DNA of 64,000 nt from WHSW01 sp963781265 (GCA_963781265.1 CAWAFH010000011.1:65714-129713), one strand, 5' to 3'; shown: positions 49,455-59,297, numbered from the stretch's first letter. Notes: generated by a model not told the origin, from the sequence alone. Made by a program: numbers and translations.

Positions 49455-51146
49455 TTGGCAGGGAAGCCGAACATCATCCTGCTGATCACCGACCAGCAGC
49501 GGCGCCCGCGCCACTGGCCCGACGACCCCGGCTGGCTGCGCGACCTGACCCCGAACGAGGCCGAGCTGGCGCGCACCGGCGTCAGCTTCACCAACGGGTT
49601 CTGCAACACCGCGATGTGCTCGCCGAGCCGGGCGACGCTGTTCACCGGACGGTTCCCCGCCGAGCACGGCGTCGCCCTCACGCTGACCGCCGCCGACCTG
49701 CGCCCGGACCCGCGCCGCATACCGGCGGTCCTGCGCACGACGGCCGACGTGCTGCGCGGCGGCGCCGTTCCATGGCGGCGGGTGCTCACCCAGTTCGCCA
49801 AGAGCGCCCTGCGGATCGACTCGAGCCGCGGCAACGAGAACGAGCTCAACCCGGCGACCCCGAATCTCGCCCGGCTGCTCGAGCGGGCCGGATACACGGT
49901 GGCCTACAAGGGCAAGTGGCACCTCACCCACCCGAGCGGCGCGAAGACCGGGACGGGCCTGCTCGGCGGCTGGACGGACGCCGACTCGCGGCGCCTCGAG
50001 CGCGACTACGGCTTTCGCGACTGGGAGGCCCCCGACGCCGGCGAGAACGCGAAGGCGGCGAACTTCGGCGGCGGCAACGCCGGCGAGGGCGAGGGCTGGG
50101 ACGAGGTCTACACCCGCCAGATCGAGCGCTGGCTCGGGCGCGAGTCGCTGCCGGAGCCGTTCTGCCTCGTCATCTCGCTGGTCAACCCCCACGACGTGCT
50201 CGGCTACCCGGCGTCGTATCTCGCCGGCGGCTACGCGCGCGAGGACTTCTGCGACCTGGGCGTCGAGCTGCCCGCGACGCTCGACGAGGACCTGCGCGGC
50301 AAGCCGCGCGTGCACTCGCTGATGCGGATGGGGATGACCGCGTACCTCGGGGCGCTCGGCGACCGGCGGGCCCAGCTCGACTACGTCAACTTCTACGCCT
50401 ACCTGCACCGCGTGATCGACGAGAAGATCGGGCGCCTGCTGAGGGCGCTCGGCGATCCGGGCGATCCGGGCTCGCTGCGCTCGCGCAGCATCATTGTCCG
50501 CTGCTCAGACCACGGCGAGATGGGGCTGTCGCACGGCGGGCTGCGCCAGAAGGCGTTCAACGCCTACGAGGAGACGATCAACATCCCGATCGTGGTCTCG
50601 AACCCGATCCTGTTCCCGCGCGCCGTCGAGACCGACGCGCTCGCCTCGCTGGTGGACCTGGTGCCGACGATCACCGCGCTCGCCGGAGCCGACGCCGCCG
50701 ACGCGGGCCTGCGCGGTCGCGACCTGACCCCCGTGCTCGCCCGCCACGCCGGCCCCGAGCGTGAGGCGCTCGGCGCGGCAGCGGTGGACCTCGGCGCGGT
50801 GGCCGACCACCCCGACCCCGCCGACTCGGTCCAGGACGCGATCCACTTCACCTACGACGACCACCAGGCCGGCACCGCGTCGCGCGAGGCGCCCGGGCAG
50901 CCGAACCGCGTCCGCGCGGTGCGCACCGCGACCGCGAAGTACGCGACCTACCTCGACCCGCAGGGTGAGCAGCCGACCGAGTACGAGATGTACGACCTCG
51001 AGCGCGACCCGGACGAGGTGCGCAACCTGGTCGGCGTCACGGACGGACGGGCGCGGGCGGCAGCCAGCGCGGGAATGCTCGGTGAGCTCGAGCAGCGGCT
51101 CAACGACGAGCTCGAGCGCTGCGGGACCCGCGTCGGCCCGCGCTGA
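49455..51146 (+). CDS. Type I sulfatase
   Basis: A 563-residue sulfatase. PNIILLITDQQ at the N-terminus (metal Asp), CNTAMCSPSRATLFTGRFP with CSPSR, whose Cys is converted to formylglycine, VAYKGKWHLTHPSG, and CSDHGEMGLSHGG. No signal peptide, so probably cytosolic. TTG start; AAAGGA lies about 10 nt upstream and TATACG (49431-49436) may be its -10 box. It removes sulfate esters from an unknown substrate, the reverse of the sulfotransferase activity at the left of the window. No formylglycine-generating enzyme gene is visible here. Confidence 0.88.
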   Translation: MAGKPNIILLITDQQRRPRHWPDDPGWLRDLTPNEAELARTGVSFTNGFCNTAMCSPSRATLFTGRFPAEHGVALTLTAADLRPDPRRIPAVLRTTADVLRGGAVPWRRVLTQFAKSALRIDSSRGNENELNPATPNLARLLERAGYTVAYKGKWHLTHPSGAKTGTGLLGGWTDADSRRLERDYGFRDWEAPDAGENAKAANFGGGNAGEGEGWDEVYTRQIERWLGRESLPEPFCLVISLVNPHDVLGYPASYLAGGYAREDFCDLGVELPATLDEDLRGKPRVHSLMRMGMTAYLGALGDRRAQLDYVNFYAYLHRVIDEKIGRLLRALGDPGDPGSLRSRSIIVRCSDHGEMGLSHGGLRQKAFNAYEETINIPIVVSNPILFPRAVETDALASLVDLVPTITALAGADAADAGLRGRDLTPVLARHAGPEREALGAAAVDLGAVADHPDPADSVQDAIHFTYDDHQAGTASREAPGQPNRVRAVRTATAKYATYLDPQGEQPTEYEMYDLERDPDEVRNLVGVTDGRARAAASAGMLGELEQRLNDELERCGTRVGPR

Positions 51147-51156
51147 GGCGGAGGCT

Positions 51157-51162
51157 TACACT
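51157..51162 (+). promoter_or_regulatory. Putative -10 box of the acyl-CoA dehydrogenase gene (leaderless)
   Basis: TACACT lies 7 nt before the ATG; no Shine-Dalgarno. Confidence 0.4.
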
Positions 51163-51169
51163 CGGCTTC

Positions 51170-52933
51170 ATGTCCAGCCACGCGATCAAGAACGACGCGC
51201 CGGCGGACGCGCCAGCCGCCGGCGCGGTTCTCTTCAACCCGGCGACCTACGACGGTGCCGACCTCGACCCAGAGGCGCGCCGGCTGATGCTGGCGACGAT
51301 CGCGTTCTTCGAGCAGCGCGGGAAGACGGTGCTCAAGCAGCACGACCGCGAGCACACGTGGTACGCGGACTTCCTCGAGTTCGTCGAGCGCGAGCGGGTC
51401 TTCGCGACCCTGCTGACCCCCGCGCGCGACGCGGACGGCAGCGCCGAGAAGCGGTGGGATACGAAGCGGATCTGCGCCTTCAACGAGATCACCGCCTTCT
51501 ACGGGCTCGTCTACTGGTACACCTGGCAGGTCTCGATCCTCGGGCTCGGGCCGATCTGGCAGTCCGAGAACGAGGCGGCCCGCCGCCGCGCCGCCGAGCT
51601 GCTCGACGGCGGCTCGATCTTCGCCTTCGGGCTGTCCGAACAGGCGCACGGCGCCGACATCTACTCGACCGACATGGTCCTCACCCCCGACGGGAACGGC
51701 TTTCGCGCCAACGGCGCCAAGTACTACATCGGCAACGGCAACCTCGCCGGGATGGTCTCGGTCTTCGGCCGCCGCGCCGACGTCGACGGCCCAGACGGCT
51801 ACGTGTTCTTCGCCGCCGACAGCGGCCACCCCGCCTACCGGTTGATCAAGAACGTCGTCAACTCGCAGTCCTACGTCTCGAACTTCGAGCTCGACGACTA
51901 TCCGGTCCGCGCCGAGGACGTCCTGCACACCGGGCCGGCGGCGTTCGACGCGGCGCTGAACACGGTCAACATCGGCAAGTTCAACCTCGGCTTCGCCTCG
52001 ATCGGGATCTGCGAGCACGCCTTCTACGAGGCGATCACACACGCCGACGGACGAGTCCTCTACGGGATGCGGGTGACCGACTTCCCCCACGTGCGCCAGG
52101 CGTTCACCGACGCGTACGCGCGCCTGGTCGCGATGAAGCTGTTCGGCGATCGCGCGATCGACTACATGCGCTCAGCGGGGCCCGGCGATCGTCGCTACCT
52201 GCTCTACAACCCGATCACGAAGATGAAGGTGACGACCGAGGGCGAGCGGGTCATCGACCTGCTCTGGGACGTCGTCGCGGCGAAGGGCTTCGAGGCGGAC
52301 ATGTACTTCGAGATGGCGGCCCGCGACATCCGCGCGCTGCCGAAGCTCGAGGGCACGGTCCACGTGAACATGGCGCTGGTGCTGAAGTTCATGGCGGCGT
52401 TCCTGTTCGACCCGCAGGAGTTCGAGCCGGTGCCCGAGCGCGACGACCCGGCCGACGACGAGTTCCTCTTCCACCAGGGCCCGGCGCGCGGGCTCGGCAA
52501 GATCCGCTTCCACGACTGGCGGCTCGCCTATGACGGCTTTGCCGACGTGCCGAACGTCGCCCGTTTCGTCGAGCAGGCCGAGGGCCTGAAGCAGCTGCTG
52601 ACCACGGCGCCGCCGTCCGAGGAGCAGATCACCGACCTCGACTTCATGCTCACGCTCGGCGAGCTGTTCACGCTCGTCGTCTACGGGCAGCTGATCTGCG
52701 AGCAGGCTGCGCTCGACGGGCTCGACCGCGATCTCGTCGATCAGATCTTCGACGTGATGGTTCGCGACTTCTCCGCGGGTGCGGTGGCCCTGCACGGGCG
52801 CGCGTCGTCGACCGAGGCCCAGCAGGCGTGGGCGCTCGGGCAGGTCCGAAAGCCCGCCGTCGACGGCGGGCGCTTCGAACGGGTCTGGGCTCAGGTCCGC
52901 GGGCTCGCCGGCGCGTACGAGATGCGCCCGTAG
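51170..52933 (+). CDS. Acyl-CoA dehydrogenase family protein
   Basis: A 587-residue flavoprotein, longer than canonical acyl-CoA dehydrogenases (about 380) because of N- and C-terminal extensions. FAFGLSEQAHGADIYSTDMVL is the flavin-binding beta-domain motif, YYIGNGNLAGMVSVFGR follows, and NIGKFNLGFASIGICEHAFYEA and the helical domain complete the core. A catalytic base cannot be assigned with certainty. Probably oxidises an acyl-CoA in the cytosol; the substrate is unknown. Confidence 0.8.
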   Translation: MSSHAIKNDAPADAPAAGAVLFNPATYDGADLDPEARRLMLATIAFFEQRGKTVLKQHDREHTWYADFLEFVERERVFATLLTPARDADGSAEKRWDTKRICAFNEITAFYGLVYWYTWQVSILGLGPIWQSENEAARRRAAELLDGGSIFAFGLSEQAHGADIYSTDMVLTPDGNGFRANGAKYYIGNGNLAGMVSVFGRRADVDGPDGYVFFAADSGHPAYRLIKNVVNSQSYVSNFELDDYPVRAEDVLHTGPAAFDAALNTVNIGKFNLGFASIGICEHAFYEAITHADGRVLYGMRVTDFPHVRQAFTDAYARLVAMKLFGDRAIDYMRSAGPGDRRYLLYNPITKMKVTTEGERVIDLLWDVVAAKGFEADMYFEMAARDIRALPKLEGTVHVNMALVLKFMAAFLFDPQEFEPVPERDDPADDEFLFHQGPARGLGKIRFHDWRLAYDGFADVPNVARFVEQAEGLKQLLTTAPPSEEQITDLDFMLTLGELFTLVVYGQLICEQAALDGLDRDLVDQIFDVMVRDFSAGAVALHGRASSTEAQQAWALGQVRKPAVDGGRFERVWAQVRGLAGAYEMRP

Positions 52934-52949
52934 CCCGCTTCGCGCGGGC
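52933..52949 (+). terminator. Hairpin after the acyl-CoA dehydrogenase
   Basis: GCCCGC-ttcgc-GCGGGC begins on the last base of the stop codon and ends 15 nt before the kup ATG. No U-tract. Confidence 0.4.
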
Positions 52950-52964
52950 AGAAGTGGCCGGGCG

Positions 52965-54884
52965 ATGAACGCGGATACCCACAAGGCGCGCAGCACGGCC
53001 AAGGGCGCGCTGGTCGTCGGCGCGCTCGGGGTGGTGTTCGGCGATATCGGGACAAGCCCGATCTACACGGTCCAGACGGTCTTCAACCCGTCCGATCCGC
53101 ACCCCATCACCGCGACCACCGACAGCATCTTCGGGATCATCTCGCTGATCTTCTGGTCGGTGACCATCATCGTTACGATCACTTACGTCTCGCTGGTGAT
53201 GCGCGCCGACAACAATGGCGAGGGCGGGATCATGGCCCTGATCACGCTCGTCCGCAAACGGGAGATCCCGGGTGGGCAGCGGACGAAGGTGATCCTTGCC
53301 GGGCTCGGGATCTTCGGCGCCTCGCTGTTTCTCGGCGACAGCATGATCACGCCCGCCATCTCCGTGCTCTCGGCGGTCGAGGGCCTGAAGGTGGCCGCGC
53401 CGTCGCTCGAGCACCTGATCGTCCCGATCACCGCCGCGATCATCGTCGTCCTCTTTCTCGTGCAGCGGCGGGGGACCGCTGTCGTCGGGCAGGTCTTCGG
53501 CCCGGTGATGATCCTCTGGTTCCTCGCGATCGCCGCGTGCGGCGTCAACGGCATTGCGGATCACCCGGAGATCCTCAAGGCGCTCTCGCCCACCTACGCG
53601 GTCAGCTTCTTCTTCGACCACTTCACGACTGCGTTCTTCGCCCTCGCCGCGGTGGTGCTCGCGGTCACCGGCGCCGAGGCGCTGTACGCCGACATGGGCC
53701 ACTTCGGCCGAGCCCCGATCACGCGCGCCTGGCTGCTGCTCGTCTTCCCCGCCTGCATCCTGAGCTACATGGGCCAGGGTGCTCTCGTCCTCGACAACCC
53801 GGCCGAGAACATCTCGAGTCCGTTCTTCCTGCTCGTGCCGGAGTGGGGCCAGTGGCCGATGGTCTTCCTCGCGACGGCGGCGACGGTGATCGCCTCGCAG
53901 GCGGTGATCACCGGCGCCTTCTCGGTGGCGAGCCAAGCGATGCAGCTGGGTTACCTCCCGCGGCTCCGGATCGTCCACACCTCGGAGGAGACCGCAGGGC
54001 AGATCTACGTGCCGTGGATCAACTGGCTGCTGCTGGTCTCGGTGCTGACCCTCGTCTTCACGTTCGAGACCTCGTCCGCGCTCGCGTTCGCCTTCGGGAT
54101 GGCGGTCACGGGCACGATCACGATCACCACCCTGCTCTTCTTCTACATCGTGCGCCACCAGTGGCGCACGCCACTCTGGCTGGTTGTCCTGGGGGGCGGT
54201 GCGCTACTGACGGTCGACCTGCTGTTCCTGGCCGCCAACCTGACCAAGCTCGCCCACGGCGCCTGGCTCCCGCTGCTGATCGCGATCAGCGCGTATACCG
54301 TCCTGACCACCTGGCAGCGCGGGCGCGAGCTGGTCACGGCGCGGCGTGAGCGCGAGGAGGGCTCGCTGCGCGCGTTCGTCGACGCGCTGCACGAGCGCCG
54401 GCCGCCGGTCCAACGGGTTCCCGGCACCGCCGTGTTCCTGAACCGCGCGAAGACGACCGCGCCCCTGGCGATGCGGGCCAGCGTCGAGCACCTACACGCC
54501 CTGCACGAGCACGTGGTCATCCTGTCGATCGAGACCCTGCTGGTCCCCCACGTCTCGGTTGCCGAGCGGCTGGTCATCGACATGCTCGGCTACTCCGACG
54601 ACGGGATCGCCCACGTCAGCGCCCGCTTCGGCTACATGGACGAGCCCAACGTGCCCGAGCTGTTGCGCCTCATCCAACTGCGGCCCGAGGAGGCCGCGAT
54701 CGACGTGGAGAACCCGTCGTACTTCCTCTCGACCATCGACCTGAAGCCCGGCGACGCCCCTGGGATGAGCCGCTGGCGCAAGCGGCTGTTCCTGGCGACC
54801 TCGCGGATCACCGCGGACGCGGCCGACTACTTCGGCCTGCCGCGCGAGCAAACCGTGATCCTCGGCTCTCAAATCGAGGTCTGA
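52965..54884 (+). CDS. kup: Kup/HAK-family potassium uptake protein
   Basis: A 639-residue transporter, usual length for Kup. LGVVFGDIGTSPIYTVQTVF is the signature at the first membrane helix, followed by NNGEGGIMALITLV, LFLGDSMITPAISVLSAVEGL and AVTGAEALYADMGHFGR. About 12 membrane helices precede a soluble C-terminal domain (from about 460) with PGTAVFLNR. It imports K+ by proton symport. The ATG has GGCCGGGCG upstream but no good Shine-Dalgarno. Monocistronic by position. Confidence 0.94.
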   Translation: MNADTHKARSTAKGALVVGALGVVFGDIGTSPIYTVQTVFNPSDPHPITATTDSIFGIISLIFWSVTIIVTITYVSLVMRADNNGEGGIMALITLVRKREIPGGQRTKVILAGLGIFGASLFLGDSMITPAISVLSAVEGLKVAAPSLEHLIVPITAAIIVVLFLVQRRGTAVVGQVFGPVMILWFLAIAACGVNGIADHPEILKALSPTYAVSFFFDHFTTAFFALAAVVLAVTGAEALYADMGHFGRAPITRAWLLLVFPACILSYMGQGALVLDNPAENISSPFFLLVPEWGQWPMVFLATAATVIASQAVITGAFSVASQAMQLGYLPRLRIVHTSEETAGQIYVPWINWLLLVSVLTLVFTFETSSALAFAFGMAVTGTITITTLLFFYIVRHQWRTPLWLVVLGGGALLTVDLLFLAANLTKLAHGAWLPLLIAISAYTVLTTWQRGRELVTARREREEGSLRAFVDALHERRPPVQRVPGTAVFLNRAKTTAPLAMRASVEHLHALHEHVVILSIETLLVPHVSVAERLVIDMLGYSDDGIAHVSARFGYMDEPNVPELLRLIQLRPEEAAIDVENPSYFLSTIDLKPGDAPGMSRWRKRLFLATSRITADAADYFGLPREQTVILGSQIEV

Positions 54885-55428
54885 GGCGCCCTACAATCGC
54901 GGTTCTGGGGCCATAGCTCAGTTGGGAGAGCGTCCGGTTTGCATCCGGGAGGTCGCGGGTTCGAGCCCCGCTGGCTCCACTTCACTCCGGTCTCCCGGCG
55001 CAGGCGCGGATCCGCATAGTCCGCGGCCGGGCGTATCCCGCGAACCTGACCGTTTTGCGCCGGGGTCAACCGCAAGAGGACCTGGGACCGTCCGTCTCCG
55101 AGCTCGCTGGCCGGGATGTAGAAACAGCGGTCCGTGCGTCGGGTCGAACACTGCGATCCAGTCGACCGTCCTCGCTGTGTATTGCTTGGTCCGTTGAACT
55201 CGGCCATTGGTGAGCGAGTGAGATCCGCACTCGAACGGCGATCACCTCCCCGTCCGAGGTCGCGTGCTTCACCTGCACTCGCTCGAGGGTGGCGCTGTCC
55301 GGTCGCTGGAAGATCAGATCGAAGTCCCAGTCCTCGCCGTACGGGATCGCGATCCGAAAGCCGCGGCGAACGAGGTCGCGGGCGACCTCGAGCTCGGCGC
55401 GATCTCCCTTCTGCTTCAGCGGCGCCAC
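54869..55428 (-). pseudogene. PD-(D/E)XK endonuclease-like gene (group I intron endonuclease family), frameshifted
   Basis: Starting at GTG 55428 after GGAG: LKQKGDRAELEVARDLVRRG, IPYGEDWDFDLIF, LERVQVKHA (D...QxK active-site type). The frame breaks near 55228, continues as TNGRVQRTKQYTARTVDWIAVFDP, breaks again near 55143, and continues as RCFYIPASELG, LRLTPAQNGQVRGIRPAADY. This order matches the PDDEXK_5 family. The true C-terminus is unclear: the last frame stays open through the antisense of tRNA-Ala to 54869. Each break looks like one extra base. A decayed homing-type nuclease beside a tRNA, or sequence errors. Confidence 0.65.
54907..54979 (+). tRNA. tRNA-Ala (UGC)
   Basis: A 73-nt cloverleaf. 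Acceptor GGGGCCA/TGGCTCC contains the alanine identity pair G3-U70; anticodon loop TTTGCAT (TGC); T loop TTCGAGC; discriminator A. CCA not encoded. Confidence 0.96.
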
Positions 55429-55435
55429 TGGGCTC

Positions 55436-55627
55436 CTACACCGGAAAGTCGCGCTCGGCGTCGTGGTCGAGCTCGTCGGGGTCGACGACCACGGCGAGCA
55501 TCTGCTCGTGCCAGAGGCAGACGATCCCGCCGTCCTCGTGCGGCAGCACCAGGTCGGGCTGCGCGAGCCCGCCGCGCTCGAGCAGCTGGCGCATCGCGGC
55601 CTCCATCTCTTCGCGTTGCGACTCCAT
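55436..55627 (-). CDS. Small acidic protein of unknown function
   Basis: A 63-residue ORF: MESQREEMEAAMRQLLERGG, PDLVLPHEDGGIVCLWHEQ, AVVVDPDELDHDAERDFPV. Helix followed by beta-strand-like segment. No family recognised. An upstream in-frame ATG at 55693 would add 22 residues. No good Shine-Dalgarno for either start. It lies 8 nt before the GTG of the nuclease-like gene on the same strand, so may be in its operon. Confidence 0.5.
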   Translation of the reverse strand: MESQREEMEAAMRQLLERGGLAQPDLVLPHEDGGIVCLWHEQMLAVVVDPDELDHDAERDFPV

Positions 55628-55732
55628 CGACGGGTGGAGCCTGACCGGAGCCGGCGCGCGGATGGCGCGCGAAATGTGCCAAAGGGCGGGCATGTGGGAG
55701 GATCGACGCTCGCAGTCGGACTGGAGGAACGG

Positions 55733-57070
55733 ATGACTGAGAACGAGAGCGCGACGGCGGTCGGCGAGCGCGAGCATCCGGACAAGTCGCCGGAGACGAC
55801 CGACAAGGCGAAGACGGCGGAGCCGGCCGAGGTCTCGAACCTCGACATCGTCCGCCATTACTTCGACATCGCCGCCGACCACCTCGGCCTCGCGGACGAT
55901 CTCCGGGTCGTCTTCTGGACTCCGTACCGCGAGGTCACCGTCCAGATCCCGATCAAGCTGTCGGACGGCAAGACCCACACCTTCTCCGGCTACCGGATCC
56001 AGCACAACGGCGCCCGCGGGCCGTACAAGGGCGGGATCCGCTTCCACCCCGAGGTCGACGTCGACGAGGTCCGCGCGCTCGCCTCGCTGATGACCTGGAA
56101 GACCGCGGTTGCCGGCGTCCCGTTCGGCGGCGCCAAGGGCGGCGTCAACTGCCCGGCGAGCGAGCTCGAGCAGTCCGAGCTGCAGCGGATCGCGCGCTCG
56201 TTCATGGACAAGGTCGAGAAGGTGCTGGGGCCGACCCGCGACATCCCCGCCCCCGACGTCGGCACCAACGCGCAGACGATGGCCTGGCTCATGGACGAGT
56301 ACGGAAAGCTTCACGGTCACACCCCGGCGATCGTCACCGGCAAGCCGATCTCGCTGGAGGGCTCGTTCGGGCGCGAGGCCGCGACCGGGCGCGGCTGCAT
56401 CTACATGTTCCGCGAGGCGGCACCGCAGCTCGGGCTCAGCCCGGCGGACACCTCGTTCGTCGTCCAGGGCTACGGCAACGTGGGCTCCTGGGCCGCGCGG
56501 ATCATGCAGCAGCTCGGGGCGAAGATGGTCGGCGTCTCCGACGCGAACGGCGCGATCCGCTCCGACGGCGGGATCGACGCCAACGAGCTGCACGAGCACA
56601 TCGCCGGCGGCGGCCTGATCACCGAGCTCGAGGGCGTCGACGCGATCGACCCCGGCGACCTGATCGAGATCCCCTGCGACGTCTTCATCCCCGCGGCGCT
56701 CGGCGGCATGATCCACGAGTCGAACGCCGACCGGATGAACTGCCGGATGCTGATCGAGGGCGCCAACAGCCCGACCACCCCGGCCGCCGACACGATCCTG
56801 CGCGAGAAGGGTGTCTACATCATCCCGGACGTGATGGCGAACGCGGGCGGCGTCGTCGCCTCGTACTTCGAGTGGGTGCAGAACCTGCAGCACTTCCGCT
56901 GGGAGGAGCGCGAGGTCAACGACCGGCTCGGGACGATCATGCGCCGTGCCTTCCGCGAGGTCTCGGCGCGCGCCAAGGGGGGGTCGATCGATCTCCGCGA
57001 GGCCGCCTACCTGGTCGGGATCGAGCGCGTCGTCGAAGCCGCCCGGACGCGCGGCTACGTCACGACCTAG
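55733..57070 (+). CDS. gdhA: Glutamate dehydrogenase (Glu/Leu/Phe/Val family)
   Basis: A 445-residue hexameric-type GDH: FSGYRIQHNGARGPYKGGIRF, MTWKTAVAGVPFGGAKGGV (catalytic Lys), DIPAPDVGTNAQTMAWLMDEY, the NAD(P) motif VVQGYGNVGSWAARIM and EGANSPTTPAAD. Interconverts glutamate and 2-oxoglutarate plus ammonia. The first 30 residues are a charged tail. ATG 55733 follows GGAGG at 5 nt. Cofactor preference is not certain. Confidence 0.93.
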   Translation: MTENESATAVGEREHPDKSPETTDKAKTAEPAEVSNLDIVRHYFDIAADHLGLADDLRVVFWTPYREVTVQIPIKLSDGKTHTFSGYRIQHNGARGPYKGGIRFHPEVDVDEVRALASLMTWKTAVAGVPFGGAKGGVNCPASELEQSELQRIARSFMDKVEKVLGPTRDIPAPDVGTNAQTMAWLMDEYGKLHGHTPAIVTGKPISLEGSFGREAATGRGCIYMFREAAPQLGLSPADTSFVVQGYGNVGSWAARIMQQLGAKMVGVSDANGAIRSDGGIDANELHEHIAGGGLITELEGVDAIDPGDLIEIPCDVFIPAALGGMIHESNADRMNCRMLIEGANSPTTPAADTILREKGVYIIPDVMANAGGVVASYFEWVQNLQHFRWEEREVNDRLGTIMRRAFREVSARAKGGSIDLREAAYLVGIERVVEAARTRGYVTT

Positions 57071-57195
57071 CCAAGCCCGTCGTCCAAGGCGCTCCCGGCC
57101 CGAGCTGCGCCGCCGCCGCGAGCTGTCCTGGGCTGCGCCTACCCTGCGAAGCCAGTAACCCGGCGAACCCCGACAGACAGGGAGTGAGAGCAGGC

Positions 57196-57825
57196 ATGGA
57201 CACCTATCCGGTCACCTTCGAGGTCGAGTATCCGGAACGTTCGCTCGATCGGCTGACGAGCTTCTTTCGCCTCTTCACGGTGATCCCGATCGCGATCCTG
57301 ATGGCGACGATCACCGGCTTCTCGACCACCTACAAGGACTTCGGGGACACAACGGTCACGATCACGACCGCCGGGATCGGCCTCCTCTTTCTGCCGCCGC
57401 TGCTGATGATCCTGTTCAGGCAGAAGTACCCACGCTGGTGGTTCGACTGGAATCTCAACTTCCAGCGGTTCTCGAATCGGATCAGCGTCTACGTGGCGCT
57501 GATGGACGACCGCTATCCCTCGACCGACGAGGAGCAGAGCGTACGCCTCGTCTATCCGTACCCGGATGTCGAGGGCGAGCTGGGCCGCGGGATGCCGCTG
57601 GTGAAGTGGTTCCTCGCGATCCCCCACTACGTCGTGCTCTTCTTTCTCTCGATCGGCGCCTTCTTCGCGGTCGTGTTCGCCTGGTTCGCGATCTTGTTCA
57701 CCGGTCGCTACCCGCGCGGGCTGTTCGATTACGTCGAGGGCGTGCTGCGCTGGCACAACCGGGTGATCGGCTACGCGTTCGCGCTCGTCACGGACCGCTA
57801 CCCCCCGTTCCGACTCTCCCCCTAG
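57196..57825 (+). CDS. DUF4389 membrane protein
   Basis: A 209-residue membrane protein with YPVTFEVEYPERSLDRLTSFFRLF, three or four hydrophobic helices, RWWFDWNLNFQRFSNRISVY and ITGRYP-like FTGRYPRGLFDYVEGVLRWHNRV, as in actinobacterial DUF4389 proteins of unknown function. The 125-nt gap before it contains TACCCT (57138-57143), a possible -10 box. Shares CTAG with the convergent acidic-protein gene. Confidence 0.82.
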   Translation: MDTYPVTFEVEYPERSLDRLTSFFRLFTVIPIAILMATITGFSTTYKDFGDTTVTITTAGIGLLFLPPLLMILFRQKYPRWWFDWNLNFQRFSNRISVYVALMDDRYPSTDEEQSVRLVYPYPDVEGELGRGMPLVKWFLAIPHYVVLFFLSIGAFFAVVFAWFAILFTGRYPRGLFDYVEGVLRWHNRVIGYAFALVTDRYPPFRLSP

Positions 57826-58728
57826 AAGTCGAAGTCCTTGGGTTCGCCCTGCTCGAACCAGAGCTCGTCGTCCTCAGGCTGATCGCGCAGGAACTCCGGG
57901 GTCTCCTCCAGCACGTCCTCGTCCTCTGAGTCCTCGTCGTCCTCCTCCTCGACGATCTCGCCGTCCACGACCTCCGCCTCGACCGCCTCTGAGTCGGCGG
58001 TGTCCGGGATCGCGCCCTCGAAGTGGTGCTCGACCGTGTCCAGCGACTCGATCGGCGGCTCGGGCGCGGGAGGGGGTGCCGCGGCCGGGTCGATCGCGGG
58101 CTCATCGGCGGTCTCGTCGACCACGCGCGCCTCGCGGCCGGCGGCCGGCGAGCGGTGCCTCCTCCGACGGCGGCTGCGGGGCGGCCGGCTCATCGGGCGG
58201 CAGTTCGTGGACGACGGTCTCCTCGGGCGCCTGCGGCTCGGGCGGCGCCTTCGCCTCCGGCGGCAGCTCCTCGTCCAGCTCCAGAGCCAGATCGAGCTCG
58301 CCCTCCTGGTCGTAGAACGCACCGCCCAGGCTCGACTGGTCCTCGGGCTCGGCGGTTCGCTCGGCCGCGGCGGGGGGCTCCGGCGTCGCCGGTGCCTCGG
58401 GCTCGGCCGGCGGGGCCGAAAGCTCTGCGGGAGGCTCGGGCGCTGCGGGCGCGGGCGCCTCGTCAGCCGCGGGCGGCGCCTCGAGCGCCGGTGCTTCTCC
58501 GGTTGGCGGCGCGACCTCGAGCTGGCCGGTCTCGAGCTGCGCGGGCGCGTCCTCGGTCGCGACCGCTGCCTGACCCTCGGGCGAGTCCTGTTCGGGAAAG
58601 TCCGGGTCGTCCGGACGGCTGGGGGGACCGAACGCCTCGCCTTCGAGACGTGCCAACTCGGTGTCCTCCGCGCCATGACTGCGCTTCAGATCGAGGTGCT
58701 CTCGGATCGCGTCGTCGAGAATTCCCAT
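57822..58728 (-). pseudogene. Acidic Ala/Pro-rich protein of unknown function, frameshifted
   Basis: N-terminus MGILDDAIREHLDLKRSHGA and ELARLEGEAFGPPSRPD, then a long Ala/Pro/Glu-rich, probably disordered region, then a very acidic end (VDGEIVEEEDDEDSEDEDVL, RDQPEDDELWFEQGEPKDFDF). The frame changes near 58128-58150 in a GC-rich run; the span of 907 nt is 3n+1. Restored length about 301 residues. The N-terminal signature recurs in actinobacterial hypothetical proteins. Function unknown. Confidence 0.65.
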
Positions 58729-58958
58729 CGCTGTGCGGTGCTCGAAGCCTACTGCGAGACGCCGGCTCGGTCGTGCCGACGCTGCCCGCCCCTTTTGGGC
58801 AGGCCTGCAGCCTACTTTCGCCGCGGAGCGGCAGGAACCTTCGCGGCCGATCCGTTGCCTGCGCTCGCCCCGGAACCGCCCGGCGAGCGCGATCGCGGCT
58901 GCAAGCCAGTTATCCTGCAATACGCGCCGCTCTGGACGGCGGGGCGCAACAGCACCCC

Positions 58959-59031
<73 letters not shown>

Positions 59032-59032
59032 T

Positions 59033-59046
59033 CGGGGAACGCCCCG
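59033..59046 (+). terminator. Hairpin after tRNA-Ala (CGC)
   Basis: CGGGG-aacg-CCCCG starts 2 nt after the tRNA. The rest of the gap to 59297 contains no supportable gene. Confidence 0.5.
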
Positions 59047-59297
59047 CTAATGCGAGGTTTCTTCGTTCGTAAGGCTGCGCGCTTGGCGGTTCAAGTGCGC
59101 TCGTCGGTGCCCAAAAAGACCCCGCCCGACACGGAATTGTCTTCAGCGCGGCGTCTTCCTTGCGGCGCTTGCCGTGCACCGACACCTTTCGGCTTCCGCT
59201 GTTCGCGCGATGCAGCAGTCCGCGTCCCAGGGTGTGGGGCCGGCGGCGATCCTGGGGAACGAGGACGCCGCGGTCTGCTGCCCGCCATGCTTGCGGT

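Noticed and set aside
54918..55207. Minus-strand frames across tRNA-Ala reading RGSNPRPPGCKPDA and GLEPATSRMQTG
   Set aside because: These are the well-known false proteins produced by translating a tRNA antisense; only the part before 54980 fits the nuclease family.
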